Below, one piece after another: positions 23,032 to 34,733 of a stretch of 64,000 nt of DNA (positions are counted from its first letter, which is position 1; every line of letters begins with the position of its first letter). The stretch is from assembly GCF_030247195.1 (NCBI RefSeq), contig NC_080672.1, forward strand, positions 68,675,771 to 68,739,770. Direction: 5' to 3'. The notes beneath the pieces are model-generated. The model did no database searches and had not been told where the DNA came from. It saw nothing but the letters and a program-made list of their open reading frames with translations. Origin of the DNA: Topomyia yanbarensis (Eukaryota; Arthropoda; Insecta; Diptera; Culicidae). The translations under genes and the position numbers were made by a program.

Positions 23032-23978
23032 GGGTAAGGTGGGGCAAATCCGACCGTTGGGTAAACCCGACCCCCATCTGTTATCGAAAATCGGAAGCAC
23101 TACGCGAACTAATATCAATGTTCTCGTGTAGAGCATCGAAAATAACCATAATGGTGGCATGACAGCATTTTATTAGTCTACATTGAGATGCTCAAATGAC
23201 AATAAGTGTGTTTTTTCAACTTTTGATTTGATTTTTGTGCATCATTGACTTCAAGATATTTCTGATTGTTAAAGTGATAGCATAAACAATGTAAGTGGAT
23301 TTAAATTCTTTGATTTAAGTCCTACAAAGTGCATAGATGAATTTAGTCCAACTTTTTTCATATTTTTTTTAATCGCGCCGTAATGAAAAATGGCGCGGTG
23401 GGGCAAATCCGACCTCTAAATAGTGGGGTAAATCCGACCGCTTTTTTTGCTAAGAAAATGTTTATTTATCAATTTGAAAAATATTTTTATTATTATTATT
23501 TATTATTTTTTTTGCACAATGGTTCATAATTACAAACGAAAAACACAAAAACGTGATGAATATAGTATTCGCCGAGCAATTGCTCCGCTGCAGATGGAAA
23601 TATTTTTACGTGCTACTACTGGTGATTTTGATATTCCAAGATCGACATTGAATTCCATTTTCTTTATGTTACAATTGAATAACATAACATTCATCGATTT
23701 ATGATTGAACACCCATAAAATTTGGGTAATAGCTGTATTAAATCAACCAAAAACATAGGCGGTCGGGTTTACCCCACCATTTTTGAAAACAGTAAAAATG
23801 AGCTTTTTCGTAAAACGCTTGTATCTCCAAATTTCCAAAGATACGAATAAAATGCAATATATAGAAAGTTGCCCAGAAGTCTACCTTTAATTTGGTATAT
23901 AAAACGACTTGATCCGATGTAAAATGAGCATTTTACAGCAAAATCCATTTACTAGGTCGGATTTGCCCCACCTTCCCC
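23032..23978. mobile_element. TA-flanked MITE, 947 bp
   Basis: The left end GGGTAAGGTGGGGCAAATCC and right end GGATTTGCCCCACCTTCCCC are inverted repeats of about 24 bp, with TA on both sides (23030-23031 and 23979-23980). Internal copies of the same word occur at about 23398-23440 (GTGGGGCAAATCCGACC, GTGGGGTAAATCCGACC) and, inverted, at about 23760. No protein was recognised. Confidence 0.85.
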
Positions 23979-24057
23979 TATTCATTTTAGCGAAATTTTC
24001 ACCTTTTTGCCTTCATCGAGGTATCATTTTGAGTGGGAAGTTTCTATGTGACCGCAT

Positions 24058-24175
24058 CCCGATCAGAAACACATAACAGAAATATTTCAAAACTATATCT
24101 CGCATTGCTACTTGTTATAAATTTCTGTTATTTTAACTACTAACGAGACCTAATTTATAACACAATAGGATCGGG
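24058..24175. mobile_element. 118-bp MITE, copy 2 of the 821-981 family
   Basis: The left 100 or so bases match copy 1; the right end is shortened to GATCGGG by an internal loss. The flanks GCAT and ATGC are reverse complements of each other. Confidence 0.8.
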
Positions 24176-24179
24176 ATGC

Positions 24180-24510
24180 CACAACCCGCAACACCGGAAC
24201 CGTAAGTCGGATCAGAATTACATTTAATAGCGGTTTACGGGGTAGTAAAAGCTTTCATTTAAGTTTGGTTTAATCGGTCTAGCCATCTCCGAAACACCGA
24301 TGTAATTATTATTCTTGGATACTTCCGCCTGGGCCTTTGAATGACTGTTAGTGACATAGTACTACAAATCCAAGCAGTTGTGGTCACATTTTTGAGAAAA
24401 AAACTGCAAGGGGCAGCCCTATGGGGTTGCACGAACTGTAGACGTAGGACTATACTACTTAAAAAAATGTTTATTTTCTCAGTACATTTAGAGCAATAAT
24501 AAATCAAATA
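24180..24510 (-). repeat. Diverged fragment of the compound repeat family
   Basis: Phrases such as AATCGGTCTAGCCATCTCCG and the TTTCATTTAAG context recur in other family copies (26950-27000, 54630-54670). No gene. Confidence 0.5.
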
Positions 24511-26520
24511 TATTTCTTACGTATAATTTAAGCACAACCAATCCACATCGAATGTTACATATTCAACCAAACCTTCTTGGTTATCAGGTCCTTTCCTTTG
24601 AAGTAGGTGGTCCGATTCAAGTTATTTGAGAAGATTTGAAGAAAGAAAACCGTGATCGAACTAATATCTGGAGCTAAATCTTTATAGCATAAGATCAGCT
24701 TTTAAAAATTGTAAAAAAAAATCGATTGTGTGTGGTTAAAAACACCCGGACTGGTGAATATCAAATTTTTAGATAATATGATCACATCTCATGTATAGAC
24801 CAAGCTTTCCAGTTATATTTGGCCATTATTGTGACTTTCCTAAAGTACACATACAAATGAAGTGAATTTTAGATATGGAATTAGCTGCGTTTTTGCAACG
24901 GTTTTTCGTGTGGCAAAAATGAACAGGTTGTAACGCTAACCTCAAGTTACTATATCTTCACTGCTCTCCAACAGATCCTAAAAGTTCAAACACCCTTGGA
25001 TAACCCCAAGTTTGTAGATGTGTTTCGATACCACAGGATTGTAAATTGGTTAATATTACGTCATGAAAATTCAATTTTTCCGTGACAAGTTTTTTTTGCC
25101 TACAAAATGCCCTATGTGTATGCAAAGCTCATGATCCGCTGGGGTATTAGTATTGATCGGAAAATGCTTTCCAACGCTGCGCATTGCATACATACAGGAC
25201 ATTTTACAGGTCACCAGAAGTTGTTCATTTTACCACCGCCACATGTTCGTTTTACCCACACGCTATAAACATGTCTCATCTTTGGACATGTTTTGAAATC
25301 AAGAATCATATTTGAAAAAATGTGTTTATGACGAAGTATTTTTACCAGATATGTACAAAACATGTCTAACAAGAAACATATAAGGTGATTGTAATATCTC
25401 ATTCACAGATTAGTTAGAAAATAATGACTTTGCTTAACGTGTTCATTTTACCGCCAGTTCCCCTACCTACCTACACATTCCCCTCAAACATTGAACCCAA
25501 GCGCACAATGCAAAATGAGTCAACGCTGCTGATGATGGGTAGAGCGAAAGAGACAAAACTAGTACCACCACGACACTATTAGCGCATTTCCCCAAAATTC
25601 CACGCGGCTTTTCCCGATTGAAAGGAACGGCCGCGCTCCATGAAACGCCGCGCTTCTGTCATAATAGCGAAGGGCTGAATGATAATACATTTTGTTCCTA
25701 AAAACAGCCCTGCGTTGTGCAACACTTTGTGCAGGTTGATTATACCAGTTGCAAGTGGTGCCAAATTCACCACGTTCCGTATAATTCAAGAATTCCTTTT
25801 TAAATTACAGAATTGATAAAATTGGTTAAATGAGTTAAACTAATTAATCAAATCCTGTTTTAAAAACTGTCCTTCCGTTTAAACCAAAATGGGAGGCTTC
25901 TTACTACCACTAAATTACTTAATTTCAAGCGCAAATAGCAAAATACATGTGCTAGTTAAACCAAAAATTTACTGGCAACCTTACAGCAGTTGGAGCGGCG
26001 TGTACGTTTCGGTGAATATCTCAATATGTCAACAGTGTTTGCAAATGGAGCTCGAATGCACACGCGATTTTGTATACGAATAATTGTGTTCGAGATTGTA
26101 CATAAAAGTCTGCTGGAAACGAAAAAAGCATAGTGTTTGAACGAAGATGCTCAGTCGTCTGTTGGACGGCACTGGGTAGCGTACCTTCACAACCAGTGTA
26201 ACGGACTCTACACTGGCTGTATTAAAACACACAGCGCAGTGATCTGCTCCGCCTGCCGTTCAACAGGCAACTGAGCTTGTCCGGCCAAATCCGTTCTTTA
26301 AATAGTCGATGATGACGTCATTCATAGAAGCGTAGCGCGCTAGGTGCTCAAATCTGTCGTGCCGGACTTGGGAAGCGCTACCTTCTGTGTGTAAATGCGC
26401 GATATTTTGACTAGGTTGTACATTATTTAAATTTGTAATGCCATGATATGAAAAATCTTTGGGTTTATCTATTGGAATCTATACTTAGAAGTATTTTGGG
26501 GCGATATGTACAAAAAAATT
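24511..26520. other. AT-rich stretch, no supportable gene
   Basis: AAAATGAAC/GTTCATTTTACC words at about 24915, 25226 and 25440 suggest an old element with inverted ends, but boundaries could not be set. A GC-richer patch at 25560-25690 has no recognisable product. Confidence 0.35.
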
Positions 26521-26529
26521 GAAAATTTA

Positions 26530-27178
26530 TGGCTGAATTATATGCGTTTAAAATTGGACCACTTTTCGTTCCATACCATTTTGGTAGAATTTACAAAGTG
26601 CACCTCCATATCGAAAACAAAGACGTAGTCCTACGTCAAAATCACCTTTATACATTAATCGCAGTATCCGTTGAAATCGGGATTTTCTGCGTTATCGTAC
26701 TCATCATCCTGTAATTCAGGAACTAGAAGACCAATCCACACAAAATTCAATAGCAGCCTATGGCAACGTTGTACCTTTCATTTAAGACTAAGTTTGTGAT
26801 AATCGGTTCAGAAAATTCAGAGAAACCGATGTGGACAAATTATAATAAGATTTTCTATGTAACCATACTACTCAACTCGTAACTCCGGAACTGAAAATCA
26901 GAATGAAATGAAATTCAATTGCAGCCGATGGGAGCCTTGTACCCTTAATTCGTGACAAAGTTTGTGAAAATCGGATCAGCCATCTCCGAGAAAACGATGT
27001 GGACATATTGTTAATATATCCGCACATACACACACATATATATATATATACACATACAGACATTTTCCGATCTCTACGAACTGAGTCGAATGGTATATGA
27101 CACTCGGCCCTCCGGGTCTCCGTTAGAAAGTCGGTTTTTGGAGCAATTGCATAACCTTTCTATATGAGAAAGGCAAAA
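26530..27178 (-). repeat. Reverse-strand copy of the compound repeat head
   Basis: It ends at the inverted head GCATAACCTTTCTATATGAG followed by AAAGGCAAAA, with the inverted GAACTGAGTCGAATGG and a CA/TA microsatellite (27026-27055) in the expected order. Confidence 0.8.
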
Positions 27179-27497
27179 CGCAAAATTGCAATAGTTTTGT
27201 TTTGTTTGTGGATACATTTTTTTACATGATACAGATGCATATCAGGAATCAGATTATATTGGCTTAAATAGCACGTTCCCCGTATGTAGTCGGCGATTTG
27301 TGCCTTACCGCATCTTTTCATCATTTCCTTAGCGGAAAAAAGGAGAAAGCGGAGGGAGGAAAAAGAATTATAAATGTAGAAAAAATAGCGGCACAAAAAC
27401 CAAAACAAACAACAGGTTAGTTAAACTCACAAGTAGTTCAAATAGCCTGCGAGTAAGCCTAAAGCTCTTTACCACATTGAATAAGAAACTTAGATAG

Positions 27498-27722
27498 TAT
27501 TTTTTTTACATTTTAACGACATTCAATTAGCTAGAGATTACTGGGTAGGGAAAGTTATGAAACTTAGAGCCATAGTACTCAAGTGAGAGCAAGGATGTGA
27601 AGTAAACAGATCGAAAAAACTAGAAGTGGCAGGGTCATTAGAACAGGCTTAATATCGTACGGGCTTAATCTTTGTCTTCTGTTAATGAGGGTCGAGCTTA
27701 GGCAGAATAACGACGAATCACC
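27498..27722 (-). repeat. Second copy of the 217-bp retroposon-like sequence
   Basis: The reverse complement matches 18739-18955, including GTAATCTCTAGCTAATTG-like and AAGATTAAGCCCGTACGAT segments. The flanks do not match those of the first copy, so it is an independent insertion. No clean target duplication was found. Confidence 0.75.
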
Positions 27723-27789
27723 CGAGTTCACTAACATGTGTCCTGATAAAGGTAGACGTATCTATCTTTACCGTGACAACCGACAGAAT

Positions 27790-29945
27790 TAGATAGTATA
27801 TCTCTGAGTTCCAGTCGTCCAAACATGGTGTCGTCTATGTAAGGACGAAAACTAGAATTCGCAATTGCGCTACTGCTGGGCACTTGCACATCAGATGATC
27901 TAAGGTTCCGTAGTCGGATTCACAAAGATCACATGAAAAAGACTCAGCGCGCTGAATAGTTGCCATGTGATAATTGAGTTTGCAGTGGTCGGTTAAAGCT
28001 CTGGTCAGTATGCCACAGCGGAGCTTCGAAACATGTAGGAGATTTTTCGAAATCACTGGAAACGGTTGTGCTAGAAATGCTTTTGTTTGGCGACACGTTT
28101 GTAGATTTATAATTGCGATGCTCGGACGAAGCCTACGACCGTATTTTTTTTTCTCTTATCCAACTTGTCGAAATTGGCAGGGTGGGCTCAGGACCAACGA
28201 AGTCAATCGCATAATCTGCTCTGGCCAATTCGTCAGCACATTTATTTCCAGTAATACCGGAGTGTCCGAGCACCCAGACAAGGTAGATAGTGTTGACAAT
28301 GTTTAGTTCTTCGATTTGAGTTCGGCACGCGATCGCTAGCTTGGACCGTGATTTGTCTGAGCTAAGGGCCTTGATTGCAGCCTGACTTTCAAAGCAGAAG
28401 TTTATAACTCTGCCGGACAAACTCAGTTGAAGGGCCGATTGTACCCCGCACATGATCGCAAAGATTTCTGCTTGGAATACAGTACAGTATCTACCTAGTG
28501 AGTGAGATTGTTCCAATCTCATTTCACGACAGTAGACACCAGCACCAGCACGTTCCTCCATCAGAGAACCGTCAATGTAAGAGACCACTTGCGTTTTTTT
28601 TCTTGTCTTTCCATATAGCCAGACAACCACTCCTCTCGAGAGGGAATCTCCACATGGAATGTCCTGTAAGGAAAACTACACATGAGTGTAATATCGCTGG
28701 GAGCAAGAATATCTTCACCCCATGTAACCATTTGTGACCACAATCGTGTATGACTGGTAGCAAGATCAACATGATTACTGTTCCAAAGCCCAGTAACCTG
28801 CAGTCTGTATGCACATGATAGTGCTTCTTGTTTGAGGTGTATGTGTAATGGTTTGATATTTAGAAGTGCCTCAAGAGCAGCAGTCGGAGTCGTGGTGAAA
28901 GCACCAGTCAACGCCATGAGCGCCATTATCTGTAGATGGTTTAGCTTTGACTGGACTGTCATCACCTTTCCCTTCTGCCATCACACAAGGCATCCGTATG
29001 GCAGTATTGGACGTACAATTGTCGTGTAAATCCAATGGATGTATTTAGGTTTGAGACCCCAGGTCTTTCCAAAAGTTCGTCTGCACTGCCCGAAGACCAT
29101 GCACGCTTTCTTGACTCTGAACTCAATGTGAGCAGACCAATTCAGTTTGGAATCCAATATGACTCCAACGTATTTGACTTGATCTGCACACAGTAGCTCC
29201 GAATCAAAGAACTGCAAGGGACGAACCCCAGTTGTTATTCGATTCTTCGTGAAAAGAACCATTCAAGTTTTGCTTGGGTTAACTGATAGTTTAACTTGTC
29301 GACACCACTGTTCGACAGCTCTTAATGCCTGTTGCATTAAGTCAAAGATTGTTCCGATGCAAAATCCAGTAATTAGTATTTGGTAATCGTCAGAAAACCC
29401 GTAGGTTGGAAATCCAAGCTCATTGAGTTTCTTCAACAAGCCGTCAGCTACCAAGTTTCATAACAAAGGTGACAGAACGCCGCCCTGAAACAACGTGAAG
29501 CAGAGTGATCGTGGATTTCCCACACTGATATGCATGTTGCATTTTGTGCAGTGGATGTTCAACTAAACTAACATTCCTGATGTGATGATCGATTATCCGC
29601 TCCAAAGCTTTCAGAAGAAAAGAACTTAAGCTGATAGGCCTAAAACTCTTGGCTTCTTCATAGCTTGAGCGCCCCCCTTTGGAAATGAATCTAACAGTTA
29701 TTTCTCGCCATGCTTTCGGGATATACCCGGTAGCAAGACTGGAAAGCAAAATCTTTTTCAAGACATGTTTAAGAATATCAAATCCCTTTTGCAGTAGCAC
29801 GGGAAGTATTCCATCTTTTCCGGGTGATTTATATGGAGCAAAGCTGTCAACTGCCCACTTGACCGATTCAGTGGAAACCAATGTGCGTGCTAACGCCCAC
29901 GAGTCCGAATCACCATTTCGTCGCTGTTGTGCTATCTTATGACAA
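27790..29945 (-). pseudogene. RNase H-bearing LINE polymerase relic (RT, RNase H, CCHC tail)
   Basis: This is the decayed polyprotein of a non-LTR retrotransposon, which would nick target DNA and copy its own RNA there. In coding order (right to left): RT start with APYKSPGKDGI and ITVRFISKGG (29445-29950); the active-site box as GFSDDYQ rather than YADD (29390); KYVGVILDSKLNW (29130); an RNase H domain with DGS, AE, SQAA and GHSGITGNKCADELA (28200-28590); and a C-terminal C-X2-C-X8-H-X4-C zinc motif (27870-27930). No endonuclease or ORF1 remains. In-frame stops fall at 29263 and 28981, and frameshifts precede the RNase H and the tail. The domain set suggests the LOA/I/R1 group; the exact clade is not claimed. 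Confidence 0.88.
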
Positions 29946-30689
29946 GCGCCATTTTGCACATTTTGAGAAAAACGATTTTTAAAGTTTAAGATTGAATATC
30001 ATGAAACTTATAAATAATAGAAACAATTCAGAGAAGACAATTGATGCTTGTACCTATTCTGTACTAATCTCTCAAATATTACGAAAATCGGTTGACTATG
30101 TTGCGAGTTTTCACTAAAAATGTAAACAAAAGTCGCACTCACACGTGTCATAGGTGTGTATTGATGAAAAAATTTGTATGACGTGTCATAATCGTGCATG
30201 AAAAATTTTCCATAGAAAAAAATCACCAATTATAAACTTTTATTCATATCTTTGGCTTCATTTGTCCTATAAACAATCGGTTAGATGCATTTTGAAGGAA
30301 ATAAGTCAGGAAATCTAGAAAAAATAGTTATTTTTAGTTACAGTGTTGCCAAATAGGCAATATTTCCAGTTTAAAGATAAAACTGCGTTTTTCTCCCAAT
30401 ACATGCATTTTTCTTTTGAAAATTATTATGCCATTGTGTTCTGATGACATTTTTACACATAAAAGCAACTAAAACTTTATTATAACTTGAGCCAATCCTA
30501 AGATATTATGATTTGAAGCAAAAAACTCACAATTTCTTATCACTTTTCTCGCTTTATTTCAGTAACCAAGCAAAATTTCAAAATTCTGGAAACGCCATCT
30601 TGTAGAGATTCGTTAGACGAGTAATGTGGCATATCTAACTCAGTTTACCCCAAAATGGCGTTTGTCATAAGATAGCACAACAGCGACGA
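29918..30689. mobile_element. 772-bp MITE with about 40-bp terminal inverted repeats
   Basis: The left end GTCGCTGTTGTGCTATCTTA and right end TAAGATAGCACAACAGCGAC pair over about 38 bp with one mismatch, continuing through a GCCATTTTG motif. The interior is AT-rich and non-coding. It lies between two pieces of the same LINE family that do not join up, so it marks a composite junction. Confidence 0.85.
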
Positions 30690-30895
30690 TTTGTCTTAGC
30701 TTAGAGCCTTGATTGTAGCCTGACTATCGGAGCAGCAGCTTATAACATTGCCGGACAAATTCTGTCAAAGGGCCGATTGTACTCCGCACAGGCTACTTGC
30801 GTTTGTTGTTGTCTTTCCATATAGTCAGATAACCACTCCTCTCGAGAGGGAATCTTCACATGGATGTCCTGTAAGGAAAACTACATGTAAGCTAG
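30690..30895 (-). pseudogene. RNase H-region fragment of the 27790-29945 LINE family
   Basis: It matches 28345-28690 (GGCCGATTGTACTCCGCAC; CACTCCTCTCGAGAGGGAAT) but lacks the stretch between those blocks. It is a separate, internally deleted copy rather than a continuation of the RT segment left of the MITE. Confidence 0.8.
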
Positions 30896-31293
30896 TTAGA
30901 TACTCGACACAAGTTAAGTGATATACGATTCTACTGACAAGAGCATATGATGCTTCCATTTTAGCCAGAAATAGGTTTGCATGTTTCTAAATTGTAAAGG
31001 GACCCGGTCAAAATAGGACATAGCAAGGGCTTATGAGTTATAGAACTGAATCGTGTCAACCGTTTGGCAAAATCAGGTGTTTTCCTGACAGTCCGATCGA
31101 TTGCTTTGAGTCAATTCCTAATCCCACCAGGAGTGTCTGCTCCAAATTTGAGCTAACTGAACCAAGTCCTAATACTGAACCAACGTGCTTAAACTTTGTG
31201 TGTGATTTTTCGATAGAAAAAAACTTTTCTACTGATAAGTTCTCCATCGTGCAATCACATTCAAAATGCTTCTTTTCTCTCCAGGGTTTTGTC

Positions 31294-31461
31294 GGGAAGC
31301 TGGCATAGCGTAGTTGGTAAATCAATTGCCTTGTACGCAGCTCACCTGGATTCGATTCCCAACCACGCACATAGGATAAAAAATTGTTCTAAAAAGATTT
31401 TGCTAACCCGAAAAAAGCCGAATCATCCTAAGGTTGAAAACTCTATAATCCAAGTAAAAAA
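31294..31461 (+). mobile_element. tRNA-derived SINE, 168 bp, full copy
   Basis: The A box region is TAGCGTAGTTGGTAAAT and the B box GGATTCGATTCCC; the tail ends CTCTATAATCCAAGTAAAAA. The target duplication is GGTTTTGTC (31285-31293) and GGTTTTTGTC (31462-31471). The copy of the host repeat at about 52460 has the uninterrupted sequence. Confidence 0.9.
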
Positions 31462-31666
31462 GGTTTTTGTCTACAAAATGATTTTTTTTAAATGAGTTTT
31501 TTCCGTAATTAAATTTTTGGCACAAATTGTTGTTTATGTGAAACATGACACAATATTTTTTTCAGCGCATATTTTTCCGTGCAGAAGTATTCTTTCCGTA
31601 TAACTCGCTCTCAACAAATTGGAAAGTAATGCACGCAGATACGTCTTTTCGAAAATTGCTCTTGTA

Positions 31667-32433
31667 CACCCAAAACAAAAACCTCTTGCAATAATTGTAA
31701 GCGACAATCACTTGCAAATAATGTTCGCATCGCTTGCAATTTTGCAGTTAAAGCCGCTTGCAATGTTTGCAAGCATATAAAACACTTCATTTCTTGCTAT
31801 ATCTACATGCGTTTCTTCAACACACTGTCACAGGATTGCCACCACATTCACGTGCCTATGGCGGTTTGTATGGCAACGCACGCCGAGTTTTTATTTACCG
31901 TCTGCTTTTTATTCATTTCTCACCAACATCCTCAAACGCAATATTGTGGCTTATTCATTACACACGAGGCAGCATCGAATTCCGGATGTGCTGATTGTAC
32001 GAGTTTTAACGCTCAACTTTTATGTGTAAGAATAGATCAGTGCCTATAGTCTGTGCTACGATATTCAATGGCCCGAGTTCAAATCTGGGTGCGTGCTTTA
32101 CTTTTTTCATTAATCGTGAATTCATCCAAATGTTTATATATGACTTTTATCCACTTATAATTATCTGATAGCATAATTGGCTGGATAAGGTATTGATTAG
32201 TGATCTGTTCGTGCAGTGTTCGTTTTTCAATACCAGCTGTCTTTTTTATCTAACGCATATTGGTCACCAATACACATACATCGCTAATACATAGGCAAAA
32301 CTCGTTTTTTCTGTTTCTTGCATTACATGCAAGGAAGCTTCTTGCAATTTTTGCACATTACCAGAACGCTTGCAATTTTCGCACGCATTTATTGCAATAA
32401 TGTAAGCGAATCTTACCGGGTACGTTTTGGGTG
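31667..32433. mobile_element. 767-bp TA-flanked element with TTGCAA-rich subtermini
   Basis: The ends CACCCAAAAC and GTTTTGGGTG are inverted repeats bounded by TA (31665-31666 and 32434-32435). The uninterrupted copy at 52711-52720 has a single TA at that place, so ends and duplication are fixed. CTTGCAA words cluster within about 130 bases of both ends. A B-box-like GAGTTCAAATCTGGG lies inside at about 32076. The interior frames have no recognisable product. Confidence 0.9.
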
Positions 32434-32856
32434 TATCAAAATATTGCAATTGCCAGAGAAAATCATGGAGATTCGTAAACCGAACTCAAACGCAAAATTT
32501 CGTTCGAATTGACGATGGTCATATTTTGTGGTCAGCCGGTTTCTCATGGATTCCCTAGATGTTCGATATAATCAGCCGACATAACTCAGAAAAACCAAAG
32601 ATATTGTAACGAATTCAAATGACATGCTTAGGTAGTGAAATTTTTTTTGGGAAAATGTGATATATGAATAGAACTTCCCTACAAATTTGGTTTTATTCGA
32701 TACAAGCGCTTTACTTTAATGTCGTAGTACATTTACTGTGTCGCAATTAATTCGTGTTCGCCATTAATTTCATATTATTAGAAAACAAGGATTGCGAAAT
32801 ATGGTGACAATAGGCTATAGTGTTCTAATTGGCGCAATACTCTGTGTTAGTCTTTA

Positions 32857-32979
32857 ATGGCGTTTTTGCTTGAACCCGAAACTGAGCCAAGTTCTAACCC
32901 CAACCGCTGTCAGTTCATACATTTTGACAGTAGTTGGGGTTAGAAACTGACTCAGTTTCGCTTCAAGCAAAAACGACAT
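32857..32979. repeat. Near-perfect 123-bp hairpin
   Basis: The left arm CGTTTTTGCTTGAA...CGAAACTGA and the right arm TCAGTTTCGCTTCAAGCAA pair almost throughout, with TAACCCCAAC/GTTGGGGTTA nearer the centre and a short loop around CAGTTCATACATTTTG. It is probably a fold-back MITE; a transcript would fold into a pre-miRNA-like stem. Confidence 0.8.
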
Positions 32980-32999
32980 AAGGAACAAATCTTAGAAGT

Positions 33000-34470
33000 G
33001 TTCAAGTGTGCATACTTTCTAGTTAATTTTGTTGGGTACAGATTATTAAATTATTAAGTCAGTATCATAACAGTTCCAAAAATAGAAACTGAGAACCGTT
33101 CACCTACCATTTCTAATGATATATCATTTGACAAGTAGAAACGCCCCACCGACCTCTCATTGATTCCGGAAGATCCGACCGCGTCGCGTGAGTGCTGCGA
33201 TGCCATCACGCAATCCTCATTCGCTCCGGCCAAGACGATTCGACCGTCGTGATAATTTGTCCTAATTCCCCGTTGGCTCTAAACTTTTTGTCCTCAAAAC
33301 ATGTTTTCCGCCCGAGTGCATCCAGTTCCCTATAATCAAATAGTTTTTGCCTTTCCATCTGACGAACTTTTCGGATGAAAACCGCTACTTTCTTCGTCGT
33401 GAATATTACAGCTCAAGGGACGACCGCTGGGTTCTATTTTATAAAATTCATTTTCGACTCACCGAAACTTACCTGCCGATGGATCGACAAACGGTTGGCT
33501 TTATTTTTTTCTTCCTCTCGTTCGATTCCGCTCCAGGAAGCTCACGCTGGGGTGGAAAATGAGCAGTTAGGTTTCTGTTTTCGGAACGGTTGCTACCGCC
33601 GCGTCGGAATTCCAACCAAACCGATGATGATGACCGATGGCGTGCTGATAATTGACTTTGTTCGGGGCGAATCGAGAAGAAATATGTGTACAACATTTCA
33701 TTGGCATGCAGGTGAACTATGCAGACCGCGGCGATGGGCTGTGCGTAGGACAGTTCCGGCGGCTACCGTTTTGTGCCTGCGATGTTCCAACCAGTGGGAA
33801 ACGTAATGATTCGGTTGGATGTTCGGCATCTGGTCAGGTATCTCCTGCTGCTTGCTCCAGTAATTAACTCTTAAACTGCCGGCAAAGAAAATTAAAGGAA
33901 TTACTGTGATGCTGTCAGATATGTATCTAGTATATTGCCCAGGTGGTACAAACACAATAAGGTTTTAAAATTACGAAGAGCAAATGCAGATAACGAGCTA
34001 ACTCTTCAATGCCCAACCTACTCTAATTACACGGTGCCACAATTATTTTGAACTTTTCAAGTAACCCAGTAGGTAACAGCCTCTCTTAGAAAAAATAAAA
34101 ATTACATTTGACGAAAACAACGTAGCGACGTATTTTTCTGTATGATAATAGGATTTTACATGTTATGATATGTAAAATTAAATATTGTCGCTCTTTTGAT
34201 GTAAAACTCAGACTGATTGACCTAGGAGAAGCCTAACAACTCACATTTTTACATGTAATTAAATGTAAATTTATGTGAATTGGGACGCTCCTTTTATGTG
34301 CATCTGGCAAGACGTAAAGTTACAAGATTTTTTTTTTGCTGTGAGTTTATTTATCGCAAAAAAATCTAGGACATTTGCCACCAAAAAATTAGCTTTTTCA
34401 GCCGATTTTCGATTTTCAGTAGTTCTAGAAAGACGGAAAATAAACCTTTCCAACGGTATGCTACGTTATG
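33000..34470. other. Repeat-poor stretch, no supportable gene
   Basis: The GC-richer part at 33120-33860 holds overlapping frames on both strands up to 143 codons, with no domain or splice pattern that I recognise. It could contain promoter or exon sequence of an unrecognised gene, but nothing here shows it. Confidence 0.35.
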
Positions 34471-34566
34471 CTGCTTTTTTTTTTAATTCAATTTAAGTTT
34501 ATTTGATAAGACACGTTTGCGTTAGCTTAAAGGTGCCAATTTTGTTTTGTTTTACATCTTAAATTA

Positions 34567-34733
34567 GGGGTGGGTGTAGCGTAGTTGGTAAATCGATTGC
34601 CTTGTACGCAGCGCACCTGGGTTCGACTCCCGACCTCGCACATAGGGTTGGAAATTTTTCATAAAAGATTTTTCTAACCCGAAGAGGCGAATGACCTTAA
34701 GGTTAAAACCTCTATAATCGAAATAAAAAAAAG
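34567..34733 (+). mobile_element. tRNA-derived SINE, 167 bp, best-preserved copy
   Basis: A box region TAGCGTAGTTGGTAAAT; B box GGTTCGACTCC, an exact match to the pol III consensus; tail CTCTATAATCGAAATAAAA. An 8-bp duplication TTAAATTA flanks it at 34559-34566 and 34734-34741. A true tRNA gene is unlikely: the head does not close into a convincing acceptor stem and a long family tail follows. Confidence 0.92.

Larger units (their letters stand above)
30940..32640 (+). repeat. Interspersed repeat carrying two nested insertions
   Basis: The host sequence, read around the insertions, matches 52380-52850: GATAAGTTCTCCATC, the GAAAAATTT/ACACAAATT tract, CGACGATGGTCATATTTTG and GCCGGTTTCTCATGGA. 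The upstream phrase GATTCCTAATCCCACCAGGA is also found at about 50900. Inside it sit the SINE 31294-31461 and the TA element 31667-32433. Confidence 0.82.

Noticed and set aside
33375..33806. 143-codon plus-strand gene
   Set aside because: Overlapping frames of similar length exist on the other strand; no domain, signal peptide or splice pattern was recognised.
34577..34645. tRNA gene
   Set aside because: A and B boxes are good, but the segment is the head of a SINE with a family tail and target duplication, and no convincing acceptor stem closes it.
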